Source: Rhodocyclaceae bacterium (GTDB lineage Bacteria; Pseudomonadota; Gammaproteobacteria; Burkholderiales; Ga0077523). Taken from it: a stretch of 64,000 nt of DNA. Position numbers and translations under genes: made by a program. The DNA lies in NCBI GenBank assembly GCA_020248405.1, contig JADCHQ010000018.1:1-64000 (forward strand), given 5' to 3'. Shown one piece after another: positions 42,069-51,549 of this stretch (positions within the stretch are counted from its first letter, which is position 1; every line of letters starts with the position of its first letter). The notes beneath the pieces were generated by a model. That model was given only the letters and a program-made list of their open reading frames with translations. It made no database searches and was not told the origin of the DNA.

Positions 42069-42252
42069 GTTGGGGAGCTTCCGGGCACTGGAATAGAATC
42101 GGAACAGGGCGCCACGCCAAGGAACAAACCCCAGCCGCACGGCGGTGACGGGCCTGGCAGGATCGGCGATGCGGCGCCATCGAAATCGAAAGCGCACGGC
42201 GCGCCGTCAAAGCAGCCCCGTGCGTCAGCGGCGGCTCAGACACTCTATCACC

Positions 42253-43209
42253 ATGTTTGGTTTCCTGAAGGGCGATGCCGGTGAGGGCGCGCGCGACGCG
42301 CGGCCGTGGCACGAACGGCTGCGTGACGGGCTGTCCGCCACGCGCACGCGCTTGGGCGGCGGGCTTGCGAAGCTGTTCTCCGGCGGCCGGGCGGCGGACG
42401 AGTCGCTCTATGAGTCTCTCGAGGAGTTGTTGCTCACCTGCGATGCCGGCGTGGCCGCCACGGCGCACCTGATCGAACAAACGCGCCAACGTGCTCGCAG
42501 GGCGGGTGCGGCCGATGCCGAGGGCGTGCGCCAGGCGCTCAAGGACTCGCTGCTGGCGCTGCTGGCGCCACTTGAACAACCGCTGGACGTGGCATCCCGC
42601 AAGCCTTTCGTGATCCTTCTGGTGGGGGTCAACGGCGCCGGCAAGACCACCTCCATCGGCAAGCTGGCCCGGTTGTTGCGCTCCGACGGCCGCTCGGTTT
42701 TGCTGGCGGCCGGGGACACCTTCCGCGCGGCCGCCCGGGAACAGCTCGACGAGTGGGGCCGCCGCAATGGTGTGACCGTGATTGCCCAGCAATCGGGCGA
42801 CCCTGGCGCCGTGGTGTTCGATGCCATCCAGTCCGGCGCCGCCCGCGGCATCGACGTGGTGCTTGCAGATACCGCGGGACGGTTGCCCACCCAGTTGCAT
42901 CTGATGGAAGAATTGAAGAAGGTCCGGCGCGTGGCGGCCAAGGCGCTGCCCGGTGCGCCCCATGAGGTGCTGCTGGTGCTGGACGCCAACACCGGCCAAA
43001 ACGCCGTCAACCAGGTCAAGGCCTTCGACGACGCGCTGGGTCTCACCGGGCTGGTGCTCACCAAGCTCGACGGCACCGCCAAGGGCGGTGTGATTGCCGC
43101 CATTGCCCGTGAGCGGCCCGTGCCGGTGCGTTTCATCGGCGTGGGAGAGGGTATCGAGGACCTGCGGCCTTTCGTGGCGGGGGCGTTCGTGGATGCGCTG
43201 TTCGACTGA
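42253..43209 (+). CDS. ftsY: Signal recognition particle receptor FtsY
   Basis: A 318-residue SRP GTPase. The N domain covers about residues 25-105 and the G domain has [15 protein letters not shown] (P-loop), [19 protein letters not shown] and [10 protein letters not shown]. The acidic A domain seen in E. coli is missing or very short; only a 25-residue basic lead is present (MFGFLKGD start). It brings ribosome-nascent chains to SecYEG. It is followed by ftsE and ftsX, with rpoH after them, the conserved cluster. Confidence 0.97.
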   Translation: MFGFLKGDAGEGARDARPWHERLRDGLSATRTRLGGGLAKLFSGGRAADESLYESLEELLLTCDAGVAATAHLIEQTRQRARRAGAADAEGVRQALKDSLLALLAPLEQPLDVASRKPFVILLVGVNGAGKTTSIGKLARLLRSDGRSVLLAAGDTFRAAAREQLDEWGRRNGVTVIAQQSGDPGAVVFDAIQSGAARGIDVVLADTAGRLPTQLHLMEELKKVRRVAAKALPGAPHEVLLVLDANTGQNAVNQVKAFDDALGLTGLVLTKLDGTAKGGVIAAIARERPVPVRFIGVGEGIEDLRPFVAGAFVDALFD

Positions 43210-43257
43210 AAGCGGGTGCAGCGCCCCCCCCCCGGCAGACTTGGAACCCCCCGGCCG

Positions 43258-43941
43258 ATGGCCCACGACACGGCGCTGATTTCCCTTTCAGGCGTGGCCC
43301 GGCACTACCCGGGCGGCGTTGAGGCCTTGCGCGGGGTGTCCCTGCAGGTGGCGCGCGGCGACTTGGTGGTGGTGAGCGGGCCGTCGGGAGCGGGCAAAAC
43401 CACGCTTCTGAGGCTCATGGCAGCCATCGAAAGGCCTACGGCGGGAAGCGTACTGGTGAATGGTCAGAACGTGGCAGCGCTGCGGCCGCGGGCCATTCCC
43501 TGGCTGCGGCGCAATTTCGGACTGGTGTTCCAGGACCACAAGTTGCTGTCGGATCGCTCGCTTTTCCACAATGTGGCCCTGCCACTGCGCATCGCTGGAT
43601 TCGAGCCGCGCGAAGCGGCCCGCCGGGTGCGGGCGGCCCTGGACAAGGTGGGCCTGCTTCACCGCGAACGGGCCATGCCGGCCGCCCTGTCAGGGGGCGA
43701 GCAGCAGCGCGCGTGCATCGCCCGCGCCATCGTGCATCGCCCCGCAATCGTGCTGGCTGATGAGCCCACCGCGAACCTGGACATGGCCTATGCCAGCGAT
43801 ATCGTGTCGCTGCTTGGCGCGTTCCACGGCGTGGGGTCGACGCTGGTGATCGCTACTCACGACGTGGCGGCATTCACACCGCTGGGGCCGCGACAGGTGT
43901 ACCTTTGCGCCGGTCTGGTGGGTCCGCAAATGCAGTCATGA
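43258..43941 (+). CDS. ftsE: Cell division ATP-binding protein FtsE
   Basis: A 227-residue ABC ATPase with GPSGAGKTT (Walker A), LSGGEQQRACIARA (signature) and VLADEPTANLD (Walker B). FtsEX links the divisome to periplasmic wall hydrolases through EnvC-type activators. The ATG at 43258 gives the normal length. A GTG at 43216 is also in frame, but translation from it would run through a ten-C homopolymer (43224-43233). The stop overlaps ftsX as ATGA. An EnvC-like gene occurs at 60261 in this window. Confidence 0.96.
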   Translation: MAHDTALISLSGVARHYPGGVEALRGVSLQVARGDLVVVSGPSGAGKTTLLRLMAAIERPTAGSVLVNGQNVAALRPRAIPWLRRNFGLVFQDHKLLSDRSLFHNVALPLRIAGFEPREAARRVRAALDKVGLLHRERAMPAALSGGEQQRACIARAIVHRPAIVLADEPTANLDMAYASDIVSLLGAFHGVGSTLVIATHDVAAFTPLGPRQVYLCAGLVGPQMQS

Positions 43942-44849
43942 AGACCTGGCTGCGGGAACATCGCTTGGCCCTGCACGAGGCCCTCGGGCGGCTTGCAAGT
44001 CAGTCCGTGGGATTTGCACTTACGGTGCTGGTGATCGGCATCGCTGCGGCGCTGCCGCTGGGGCTGCGGCTGCTCACGGGCGCCGTGGACGTGCTGGACC
44101 GCGGCCCCGTGGCGACGGCGCAGCTGACGGTGTTTGCCACCGTGGACGCGGCTCCGCCGGTGGTCCAGGCTCTCGGCGAGCGGCTCGGGCGCCATCCGGC
44201 CGCGGCCGGGGTGCGCTTCGTGAGCCGCGATCAGGCACTCGCGGCCCTGCACCGGGATGCTGGCCTCGCCCAGCTCATGGAAGACCTGGGCAGCAATCCC
44301 TTGCCCGATGCGTGGATTGTCACCGCACGGGGGGGCGACGCCGCGGGCCTGGAGACGCTGCGCGACGAGGTATCGGGCTGGGCGGGCGTGGATCAGGTGC
44401 TGCTTGACGCGGACAGGGCACGCACGCTGCGCGCCCTGGCAGGGGGCCTGCGCCAGACGGCGCGCCTGCTGGGGGCGCTGTTGGGTGTGGCGCTGGTGGC
44501 GGTTTGCTTCAGCACGGTTCGCTTGCAGGTGCTCACCCAGCGCGAGGAAATCGAGGTGGCCAAACTGATCGGGGCCACCGACGCCTTCATCCGCCGGCCA
44601 TATCTGTACTTCGGAACGCTGCAAGGCTTGGTCAGCGGCCTAGTGGCTTTCGGGGTGGTGGCTGGCGGTAGCGAATCGCTGCGGCACGCACTGGCGCCGG
44701 CGGAACTTGGAGCGGTAGCAGTGCTGGATGCCTTGGCACCAGACCTCGCGAGTCTTTGGCTTGCCGTTGGGGTTGGGGGCGTTCTCGGGTGGCTGGGCGC
44801 GTGGTTGTCGGTGAGCGAGCACTTGCGCCGGACGAGTCCGGGCGGCTAG
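43938..44849 (+). CDS. ftsX: Cell division protein FtsX
   Basis: A 303-residue permease-like membrane protein. The first helix is VGFALTVLVIGIAAALPLGL, followed by a periplasmic loop of about 110 residues (SRDQALAALHRDAGL and NPLPDAW, the FtsX extracellular domain). Three more helices make up the FtsX core (LLGALLGVALVAVCFSTVRL onward). EIEVAKLIGATDAFIRRPYL is the conserved coupling loop. It overlaps ftsE by 4 nt. Confidence 0.96.
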   Translation: MKTWLREHRLALHEALGRLASQSVGFALTVLVIGIAAALPLGLRLLTGAVDVLDRGPVATAQLTVFATVDAAPPVVQALGERLGRHPAAAGVRFVSRDQALAALHRDAGLAQLMEDLGSNPLPDAWIVTARGGDAAGLETLRDEVSGWAGVDQVLLDADRARTLRALAGGLRQTARLLGALLGVALVAVCFSTVRLQVLTQREEIEVAKLIGATDAFIRRPYLYFGTLQGLVSGLVAFGVVAGGSESLRHALAPAELGAVAVLDALAPDLASLWLAVGVGGVLGWLGAWLSVSEHLRRTSPGG

Positions 44850-44884
44850 GCCTCGGGCGTTTCTACTGGAAACTTCCCTGTTTG

Positions 44885-44911
44885 TTGGCACTCTAATGCG
44901 CTGAGTGCTAG
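44885..44911 (+). promoter_or_regulatory. CIRCE operator overlapping the rpoH promoter
   Basis: TTGGCACTC-N9-GAGTGCTAG differs by one base in each arm from the CIRCE consensus TTAGCACTC-N9-GAGTGCTAA, the HrcA repressor site. The left arm contains a -35-like TTGGCA (44885-44890), and 18 nt later TAGAGT (44909-44914) can serve as -10, so HrcA binding would block this promoter. It lies 28 bp before the rpoH ATG. Confidence 0.85.
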
Positions 44912-44939
44912 AGTATTGCCAACGGAGGAAATCCCAGTT

Positions 44940-45791
<852 letters not shown>

Positions 45792-45822
45792 AGACTTTCC
45801 AGGCTGGTATGGGCCCTCAGCG

Positions 45823-45859
45823 CCCCCGGAGCCATGGAGTTTCGGGGGAGTTGGTTTTT
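45823..45859 (+). terminator. Candidate rho-independent terminator after rpoH
   Basis: CCCCCG (45823-45828) pairs with CGGGGG (45843-45848) and a T-rich stretch TTGGTTTTT follows. It lies in the 68-bp convergent gap between rpoH and the Sco gene. The stem is only 6 bp, so confidence is moderate. Confidence 0.45.
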
Positions 45860-46453
45860 CTAGCGCCCGGCCAGTAGCAGGCGAATATCTTCTTCGAGCC
45901 CCGCGCCTGACTGCTGCGCCGTCACGAACAAGCGCAGCCGGCCCTGGGGGTCGAAGATGAAGCTGCCGGAGGTATGGTCCACCGTGTAGGTTTCAGGGGT
46001 GGCACCGGACTGTTTCTGGAAAATCACCCGGAATTCCCGGGCCGCGCGGGAAATCGCAGCGGCATCGCCCGTGAGACCCAGGAAAGCGGGGTTGAAGGCG
46101 GTGACGTATTGCCCCAGCCGGGCCGGGGTGTCGCGATCCGGATCCACAGTCACCATCACCACCTGCACTCGGCTGCCCTCGGGCCCGAGGGCACTTAGCA
46201 CTTGGGAGAAACGCGCCAGCGCCGTGGGACACACGTCCGGGCAGTAGGTGAAGCCGAAAAACACCACCAACACCTTGCCGCGAAAATCGGCCAGCGTGCG
46301 CGGCCGGCCATCGTGGCCAGTGAGTTCAAGCGCGCGGCCAAAATCCGCGCCGGTGACATCGGTGGACTGGAAGGACGGCTGCTCGCGCGAGGTGCAGCCC
46401 GCCAGAGCCAGCAACAGCAGCACCAGCCCGGTGCGGTAAAACAACCGCCTCAC
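45860..46453 (-). CDS. SCO1/SenC-type copper chaperone of cytochrome oxidase
   Basis: A 197-residue lipoprotein: the signal is [20 protein letters not shown] with LAGC as lipobox. The thioredoxin-like domain has the copper pair in [11 protein letters not shown] and the distal histidine in VDHTSGSF. It delivers copper to the CuA centre of oxidase subunit II. The GTG at 46453 overlaps the cyoE stop (GTGA), a coupling that fixes the start. Confidence 0.95.
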   Translation of the reverse strand: MRRLFYRTGLVLLLLALAGCTSREQPSFQSTDVTGADFGRALELTGHDGRPRTLADFRGKVLVVFFGFTYCPDVCPTALARFSQVLSALGPEGSRVQVVMVTVDPDRDTPARLGQYVTAFNPAFLGLTGDAAAISRAAREFRVIFQKQSGATPETYTVDHTSGSFIFDPQGRLRLFVTAQQSGAGLEEDIRLLLAGR

Positions 46454-47343
46454 CAACGCACGTAGTGGTCCACGAGCAGCGCTGCAAACAGCGCCGTCAG
46501 GTACACGATGGAGTAGCGGAAGGTGCGCTGGGCGAGGGTATCGCTGTATTCGCGCCACAGGCGCCACGCGTAGTGCAGGAACAATCCGCCCAGTGCCAGG
46601 GCTGACACCAGATAAATCCAGCTGCTCATGCGCGTGGCAAAGGGCATGACGGATACGGCCACGAGGATCACCGTGTACAGCAGCACATGAAGGCGCGTGA
46701 AGGCCTCCCCGTGAGTCACCGGCAGCATGGGCAAACCGGCACGGGCATACTCCTTGCGTCGGTACAGCGCCAGGGCCCAGAAGTGCGGTGGGGTCCATGC
46801 AAAGATGATGAGAAAAAGGATCAGCGCATCATGGGACAGGCCGCCAGTGACCGCTGCCCAGCCAAGCACCGGCGGCATGGCGCCCGAGGCGCCCCCGATG
46901 ACGATATTCTGAGGCGTAGCTGGCTTTAGCAGCACCGTGTAGACCACCGCATAACCCAGGAAGGTGCACAGGGTGAGCCACATGGTGAGGGCATTACACC
47001 AGTGGTGAAGGACGTAAAGGCCAATTCCGCCGATTACCACCGAAAAACCCAGCGCCTGGGCGGAGGTGAGCTGTCCCATGGGCAGCGGCCGCGCACGGGT
47101 GCGCGCCATCACGGCGTCGATTTTCTGCTCCACCAGACAATTGATCACGGCCGCGGCGCCAGCCACCAGTGCAATGCCCACGGTGCCCGCCAGCAGCGGC
47201 ACCAGCGGCACCCAGCCGGGCACCGCGAGGAACATGCCGATCACCGCCGTGAAGACGATCAGCGACACCACCCTAGGCTTGGTGAGTTGGTAGTACTGAT
47301 AGAAGCGGGAAACCTTCGGCAGCAGGGCGGTGCTGGTGGACAT
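46450..47343 (-). CDS. cyoE: Protohaem IX farnesyltransferase
   Basis: A 297-residue UbiA-type membrane enzyme (also called CtaB) making haem O from protohaem. It has about nine membrane helices, and the Asp-rich-like loop reads [48 protein letters not shown] is the second conserved loop. It lies between ctaA and sco on the same strand, 17 nt after ctaA. Confidence 0.97.
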   Translation of the reverse strand: MSTSTALLPKVSRFYQYYQLTKPRVVSLIVFTAVIGMFLAVPGWVPLVPLLAGTVGIALVAGAAAVINCLVEQKIDAVMARTRARPLPMGQLTSAQALGFSVVIGGIGLYVLHHWCNALTMWLTLCTFLGYAVVYTVLLKPATPQNIVIGGASGAMPPVLGWAAVTGGLSHDALILFLIIFAWTPPHFWALALYRRKEYARAGLPMLPVTHGEAFTRLHVLLYTVILVAVSVMPFATRMSSWIYLVSALALGGLFLHYAWRLWREYSDTLAQRTFRYSIVYLTALFAALLVDHYVRW

Positions 47344-47360
47344 CGGCGAGACTCTCAAGC

Positions 47361-48347
47361 TCAAGCGCTGCAAGCGCGGAAGTTTAGCACCACGAGCATC
47401 ACCAGCAGCGCTGCTGCGCCGGCGTTGTGGGCCACCGCCAGGGGGAGGGGCAATACCCACAGCACATTGGCGATACCGATGCCCGCTTGCGCCAGCACCA
47501 GCAGGCCCGCGGCGGTGCCGGCAGCACGAGTCTGGCGATGGTGTCGAGCCTTCCAGGCCGCAAACAGCACCGCCGCCAAAACCACCAGCGCCCACTTGCG
47601 GTGCAACCACTGGATGGCGTTGAGGGAAGCGTTTGACAGGGGTTCGCCGGCAGCGGTGACGCCCAACTGTCGCCACAGAGTGAAGCCGTGGCTGAAATCC
47701 ATGTCGGGCAGCAGGGCGCCATGGCACAGGGGATAGTCCGGGCAGGCCATACCCGCATAGTTGGTGCTGACCCAGCCACCCAGGGCGATCTGTAGCCCAA
47801 CGGCGGTCAACGCTGCCCATGCCCATCGCGGGGCTGGTCTGCGCGCCGGGGCCAGGCCGCCCAACGGGCTCTGGCGGGCTGCCAGCCACGCCAACAAGGC
47901 AAGCGTGGTCATGCCGCCAAGCAGGTGGGTGGTCACAATCACCGGCATCAGCAGCAGGGTCACGGTCCACATTCCGAAGGCGGCCTGCACCATCACCAGA
48001 CCCACCAGTCCCACTGCGAGCGCGGGTGACTGACCCAGGGCATGGCTCCACCGGACGCCCAGGACCGCCAGGGCCAACACCAGCAGGCCCAGTACGCCCG
48101 CCAGATAGCGATGAATCATCTCGATCCAGGCCTTGCGATGCTCCACCACACTGTCGGGGAACCGATCGCGGACCTGGGCGAGCGCCGCCTCCGAGGCGGG
48201 TACGCCCACGTGGCCGTAGCAGCCCGGCCAATCGGGGCAGCCCAGCCCGGCATCGGAGAGGCGTACGAAGGCCCCGAACACCACCACCACAAAGGCGAGG
48301 CCCAGGGCCGTCACGACAAGTCGCCGGTAAGTCGTGCGCGTATCCAT
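47361..48347 (-). CDS. ctaA: Haem A synthase (CtaA/Cox15)
   Basis: A 328-residue eight-helix membrane protein converting haem O to haem A. Visible features are [20 protein letters not shown] in the first periplasmic loop, EMIHRYLAG with a haem-ligand histidine, [18 protein letters not shown] and the second set WLHRKWA. It lies just upstream of cyoE and 2 nt downstream of a thioredoxin-like assembly gene. Confidence 0.95.
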   Translation of the reverse strand: MDTRTTYRRLVVTALGLAFVVVVFGAFVRLSDAGLGCPDWPGCYGHVGVPASEAALAQVRDRFPDSVVEHRKAWIEMIHRYLAGVLGLLVLALAVLGVRWSHALGQSPALAVGLVGLVMVQAAFGMWTVTLLLMPVIVTTHLLGGMTTLALLAWLAARQSPLGGLAPARRPAPRWAWAALTAVGLQIALGGWVSTNYAGMACPDYPLCHGALLPDMDFSHGFTLWRQLGVTAAGEPLSNASLNAIQWLHRKWALVVLAAVLFAAWKARHHRQTRAAGTAAGLLVLAQAGIGIANVLWVLPLPLAVAHNAGAAALLVMLVVLNFRACSA

Positions 48348-48349
48348 GC

Positions 48350-48916
48350 TCAGCCGATCCTCGAAACCTTGAGCAGGTGGCCCAGGTCCTTGCGGATGCG
48401 CTGTGGATCGGCTTCACGCGGGAAGCGCATCATCAGGTTACCCAGGGGATCGATGAGATACAGGTGGTCGCGTGCCGAGGCAGGCGCCGTAAACAATCCC
48501 AGTAGAGCGGGCGAGGGGGACTTGACCACCACCGTGCCGGCATACTCCCGCAGCACCTCCGCACTTGGTGTGCCGCCGTCGTCCACCAGCCAAGCGCGCT
48601 CCACACGCTCCATCTCCTTGCCCTGGGTCAGACGCACTTGACGCATCTGCCAGAGTTTGGCTTGGCAAGCGGGCGCGCAATCAGCGCTGTCCACCATGAT
48701 CAATACCCATCGCCCCTTGAGCGGCGCGAGCGGGGCTGCGCTGCTGCCAGCCTTGGCTTCGATCTGCGCGGGGTCCAGCAGCTCACCATAGTTGCGAAGA
48801 CTGCTGGGTTTCCAGAGATAGTAGAGGGCGTAGGAACCGATCACGGGCGCCGCACAGAGCGCGAGGATCATCCAGAACTCACGCCGGCGGGGTTTCGGGG
48901 AGACTGCGTCGGACAT
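48350..48916 (-). CDS. Membrane-anchored thioredoxin-fold protein of the oxidase assembly cluster
   Basis: A 188-residue protein with one N-terminal membrane helix ([22 protein letters not shown]) and a periplasmic part resembling a degenerate Sco/thioredoxin fold ([38 protein letters not shown], with a CAPAC pair, and [14 protein letters not shown]). Proteins like this sit between SURF1 and CtaA in many betaproteobacteria and are presumed to help oxidase assembly. Direct evidence is lacking. The gene overlaps the SURF1 end by 38 nt. Confidence 0.75.
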   Translation of the reverse strand: MSDAVSPKPRRREFWMILALCAAPVIGSYALYYLWKPSSLRNYGELLDPAQIEAKAGSSAAPLAPLKGRWVLIMVDSADCAPACQAKLWQMRQVRLTQGKEMERVERAWLVDDGGTPSAEVLREYAGTVVVKSPSPALLGLFTAPASARDHLYLIDPLGNLMMRFPREADPQRIRKDLGHLLKVSRIG

Positions 48917-49595
48917 GGAAGAACACCGTGAGAAAAATGGTCAGAACCGAAAGGGCGGCCCACTGAAAGGCATACCCGTAGTGCTTTGCCGCGCCGCTCT
49001 CGGGGCGTGGCCAGTCGCGCACCAGACCGTCGTCCAAAGCCCCGCCATGCTGTTCGAGCACGAATCCGTGCAACGCCATGGGATGGGCGGCAGCAAACCG
49101 CTCCAGTGTGACGTTCTGCCACACGGGCCCGCGCGGCGCTTCAGAAGACAGTTCCACGAAGCGTCGGTTCGCTGGCAAAGCGATGCCTTCGATACGCACT
49201 TCGTCCTGCGGGGTAGCAATGGTGGGCAGCACCCCCCGGTCGGGCCCAGCCGCGATCCACCCGCGATTGACCAGCACCGCACGGTTGCTGCCCGAGAGCA
49301 GCAAGGGCATGTACACGTGATACCCAGCCCTCTGGCGTTGCACCTGATTGTCGGCCAGCACAAGCGCCCGGGGCTCGAAGCGTCCGATGGCCACCACGCG
49401 CCGGAACCGGGCGCTCGCCTCGGTCACGAGCGAATCGCCCAGGGCCATGGAGACGGCCGCGTTGGCAGCCTCGATGTCAGCGGCGACGCGATCCTTCTCG
49501 CGACCGCGAGACAACTGCCAGAAGGCCGCCGAAACCGTGAGGGACACCACCGCGGCGGCAGCCAGTAGCGGAAAGAGTGAAGAAATGCGTTTCAT
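48879..49595 (-). CDS. SURF1-family cytochrome oxidase assembly protein
   Basis: A 238-residue protein with a membrane helix at each end (LFPLLAAAAVVSLTVSAAFW and [20 protein letters not shown]) and a periplasmic domain between. Typical SURF1 motifs are FWQLSRGREK, VLVNRGWIAAG and HYGYAFQWAALS. It supports haem A insertion into subunit I. The start at 49595 gives a complete first helix. It is divergent from a small DUF2909 gene. Confidence 0.93.
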   Translation of the reverse strand: MKRISSLFPLLAAAAVVSLTVSAAFWQLSRGREKDRVAADIEAANAAVSMALGDSLVTEASARFRRVVAIGRFEPRALVLADNQVQRQRAGYHVYMPLLLSGSNRAVLVNRGWIAAGPDRGVLPTIATPQDEVRIEGIALPANRRFVELSSEAPRGPVWQNVTLERFAAAHPMALHGFVLEQHGGALDDGLVRDWPRPESGAAKHYGYAFQWAALSVLTIFLTVFFHVRRSLPETPPA

Positions 49596-49643
49596 GGGCG
49601 CGGTCCGCTTCCGATAGACTGGAAGCCTCTCTGGAAGCGGCCC

Positions 49644-49838
49644 ATGAAGATCGTCATCATCCTGTTCCTGCTGATCATCCTGGCGAGCCTTGGCTCGGCT
49701 CTGTTCTTTCTGATGCGCGACAAGGGTGGCACTGACCGCACGGTGCGGGCGCTCACCTGGCGCGTGGGCCTTTCCCTGGCGCTGTTTCTGCTGTTGATGG
49801 CGAGCTACAAGCTGGGCTGGATCGCCCCACAGCGCTAA
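49644..49838 (+). CDS. DUF2909 twin-helix membrane protein
   Basis: A 64-residue protein with two membrane helices (IVIILFLLIILASLGSALFFLM and VGLSLALFLLLMASYKLGWI) and a short charged loop (RDKGGTDRTVRALTWR) between them. This pattern defines the DUF2909 twin-transmembrane family found next to SURF1 and subunit III genes in betaproteobacteria. It is probably an oxidase assembly or supercomplex factor; that is inferred from context only. Confidence 0.88.
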   Translation: MKIVIILFLLIILASLGSALFFLMRDKGGTDRTVRALTWRVGLSLALFLLLMASYKLGWIAPQR

Positions 49839-49870
49839 AAAAAAAACGCCGCACCCGACTGCGTGCGGCG
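49837..49870 (-). terminator. Rho-independent terminator of the cox operon
   Basis: On the minus strand an 8-bp perfect stem (arms 49863-49870 and 49847-49854) with an 8-nt loop is followed by ten T residues (49846-49837). It lies about 70 bp after the subunit III stop codon. The T-tract coincides with the A run that ends the DUF2909 gene on the other strand. Confidence 0.85.
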
Positions 49871-49938
49871 ACGCCACGTCCCTGCCTGGGCAGGGTCCCT
49901 CCTCCCCCGTCGGACTATCTTGCCCCTGGGTGTTTGGT

Positions 49939-50787
49939 TTATAGCCAGTAGACCAGCACAAACAGGAGCAGCCAGACCACGTCCACAAAGTGCCAGTACC
50001 AAGACACAGCCTCGAAACCGAAATGATGTTCGGGCTTGAAGTGGCCGGCGAGACAGCGCCCCAGGATGACGATAAGCATGATGGTGCCGATGGTCACATG
50101 GAAGCCGTGAAAGCCGGTGAGCATGAAGAACGTGGCGCCATAGGCCCCCATGGCGAGGTTCAGGTTGAGTTCGTGGAAAGCGTGGTAGTACTCGTAGGCT
50201 TGCAGGCTCAGGAACAGCAGGCCAAGGGCAATGGTGGCGGCCAGGCCGACATTGAGCTGGAAGCGATTACCCACCTTGAGAGCCCAGTGGGCCCAGGTGA
50301 CGGTGGCGCCGGAGGTAAGCAATATCAGCGTGTTGATGGCCGGTAGACCCCACGCACCCATGGGCGTGAAGCTTTCCTCGATGTGCGGCCCGGAAATCGG
50401 CCAGCCCGCCTTGAACTCGGGCCACAGGTACTCACCCGTGGCGCCATGCGAAAGGTCCGGAACGGACAGCACACGCATGTAGAACAGGGCGCCAAAGAAG
50501 GCCGCGAAGAACATCACTTCCGAGAAGATGAACCAGCTCATGCTCCAGCGGAAGGAAATGTCCACCTGCATGTTGTATTTGCCGCCCTCGCTTTCGCGCG
50601 CCACCACGCCGAACCAGCCAAACAGCATGTAGACCAGGATGCCAAACCCCACCAGCAGCAACCAGGGGCCCGCCCCGATGGAATTCATGGTGAGCGCCGC
50701 ACCAAACCCCAGGAACAGCAGCGCCATGGCGCCCACGGCCGGCCACATGGACGGAGTAGGAATGAAGTAAGCGTTGGCTTGTTGCAT
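49939..50787 (-). CDS. ctaE: Cytochrome c oxidase subunit III
   Basis: A 282-residue membrane protein with seven helices. Conserved features are FWHFVDVVW-type ending (YWHFVDVVWLLLFVLVYWL), EVMFFAAFFGALFY with the lipid- and proton-uptake glutamate and HEAFHELNL-like YYHAFHELNLNL. It stabilises the core oxidase. It is the last gene of the ctaC-ctaD-small-ctaG-ctaE operon and is followed by a strong terminator. Confidence 0.97.
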   Translation of the reverse strand: MQQANAYFIPTPSMWPAVGAMALLFLGFGAALTMNSIGAGPWLLLVGFGILVYMLFGWFGVVARESEGGKYNMQVDISFRWSMSWFIFSEVMFFAAFFGALFYMRVLSVPDLSHGATGEYLWPEFKAGWPISGPHIEESFTPMGAWGLPAINTLILLTSGATVTWAHWALKVGNRFQLNVGLAATIALGLLFLSLQAYEYYHAFHELNLNLAMGAYGATFFMLTGFHGFHVTIGTIMLIVILGRCLAGHFKPEHHFGFEAVSWYWHFVDVVWLLLFVLVYWL

Positions 50788-50847
50788 CGTTTTCAGGCTC
50801 CCCTCGATGACAGTGCGACTTGCCGCCGGGACTCACGACCCGGCGTT

Positions 50848-51408
50848 CTAACCCCGCCGTGCCGCAGGTGCGGCGGACGCCGCATCGGGCCGCGTCGGAC
50901 CCTCGATGCGAAAGAAGGTGTAGGAAAGGGTAACGGTGTTTACATCCGCCGGAAGGTCCGGGTGAACCACGAACGTCACCGGCATACGGCGAATCTCACC
51001 AGCGCCAAGTTCCTGCTTTGCGAAACAGAAACAATCGAGCTTGCGGAAGTACTGTCCTGCCAACTGAGGGCCGTAACTCGGAATGGCCTGCCCGGCCACG
51101 GGCGCCGTTGACTTGTTGCGAACCTCGAACACCACCTGGGCAAGTTGCCCGGGGTGTACCCGGACGCTTCGCTCAAGAGGCCGAAACTCCCACGGCAGGT
51201 CGTTGCGCAAATTGGCGTCGAGTTCGAGCACCAACGTGCGCGATTTGTCCACCTGTGTGTTCACCACCGCGTCTGCTTTCTGCAGATCGTTGATCCCAGT
51301 GACTTCGCAGATTTTCTTGTAGAACGGTACGAGTGCAAACCCGAAACCGAACATCGCCACCGCAACCACGGCGAGTTTGCCGAAGGTGATGCGGTTGGCG
51401 GCGTTCAT
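50848..51408 (-). CDS. ctaG: Cytochrome c oxidase assembly protein CtaG/Cox11
   Basis: A 186-residue copper chaperone for the CuB centre of subunit I. One N-terminal membrane helix (LAVVAVAMFGFGFALVPFY) precedes a periplasmic Ig-like domain holding the copper motif CFCF (in KLDCFCFAKQ). The start at 51408 overlaps the stop of the 41-residue small gene as ATGA, which fixes it. Confidence 0.96.
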   Translation of the reverse strand: MNAANRITFGKLAVVAVAMFGFGFALVPFYKKICEVTGINDLQKADAVVNTQVDKSRTLVLELDANLRNDLPWEFRPLERSVRVHPGQLAQVVFEVRNKSTAPVAGQAIPSYGPQLAGQYFRKLDCFCFAKQELGAGEIRRMPVTFVVHPDLPADVNTVTLSYTFFRIEGPTRPDAASAAPAARRG

Positions 51409-51530
51409 CGGGACGGCCAGAACCAGTGATGAACGATGATGGCGACATAGAAGCCCACCACCACCGCCAACAGCACGCCCAGCGTGCGCCATTTGCCGCC
51501 GCGCGCGTGACGTGCCTGGAGGGTGGTCAT
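51405..51530 (-). CDS. Cytochrome oxidase small assembly protein, 41 residues
   Basis: A very short gene between ctaD and ctaG. The protein starts MTTLQARHARGGKWRTLG, has one membrane helix (VLLAVVVGFYVAIIVHHW) and ends FWPSR. The stop overlaps the ctaG start by 4 nt and the gene begins 19 nt after ctaD. Small proteins of this size and position are known in betaproteobacterial oxidase operons as small assembly factors. The function is inferred from context. Confidence 0.8.
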   Translation of the reverse strand: MTTLQARHARGGKWRTLGVLLAVVVGFYVAIIVHHWFWPSR

Positions 51531-51549
51531 GGACGAACCGCCTATTCCG

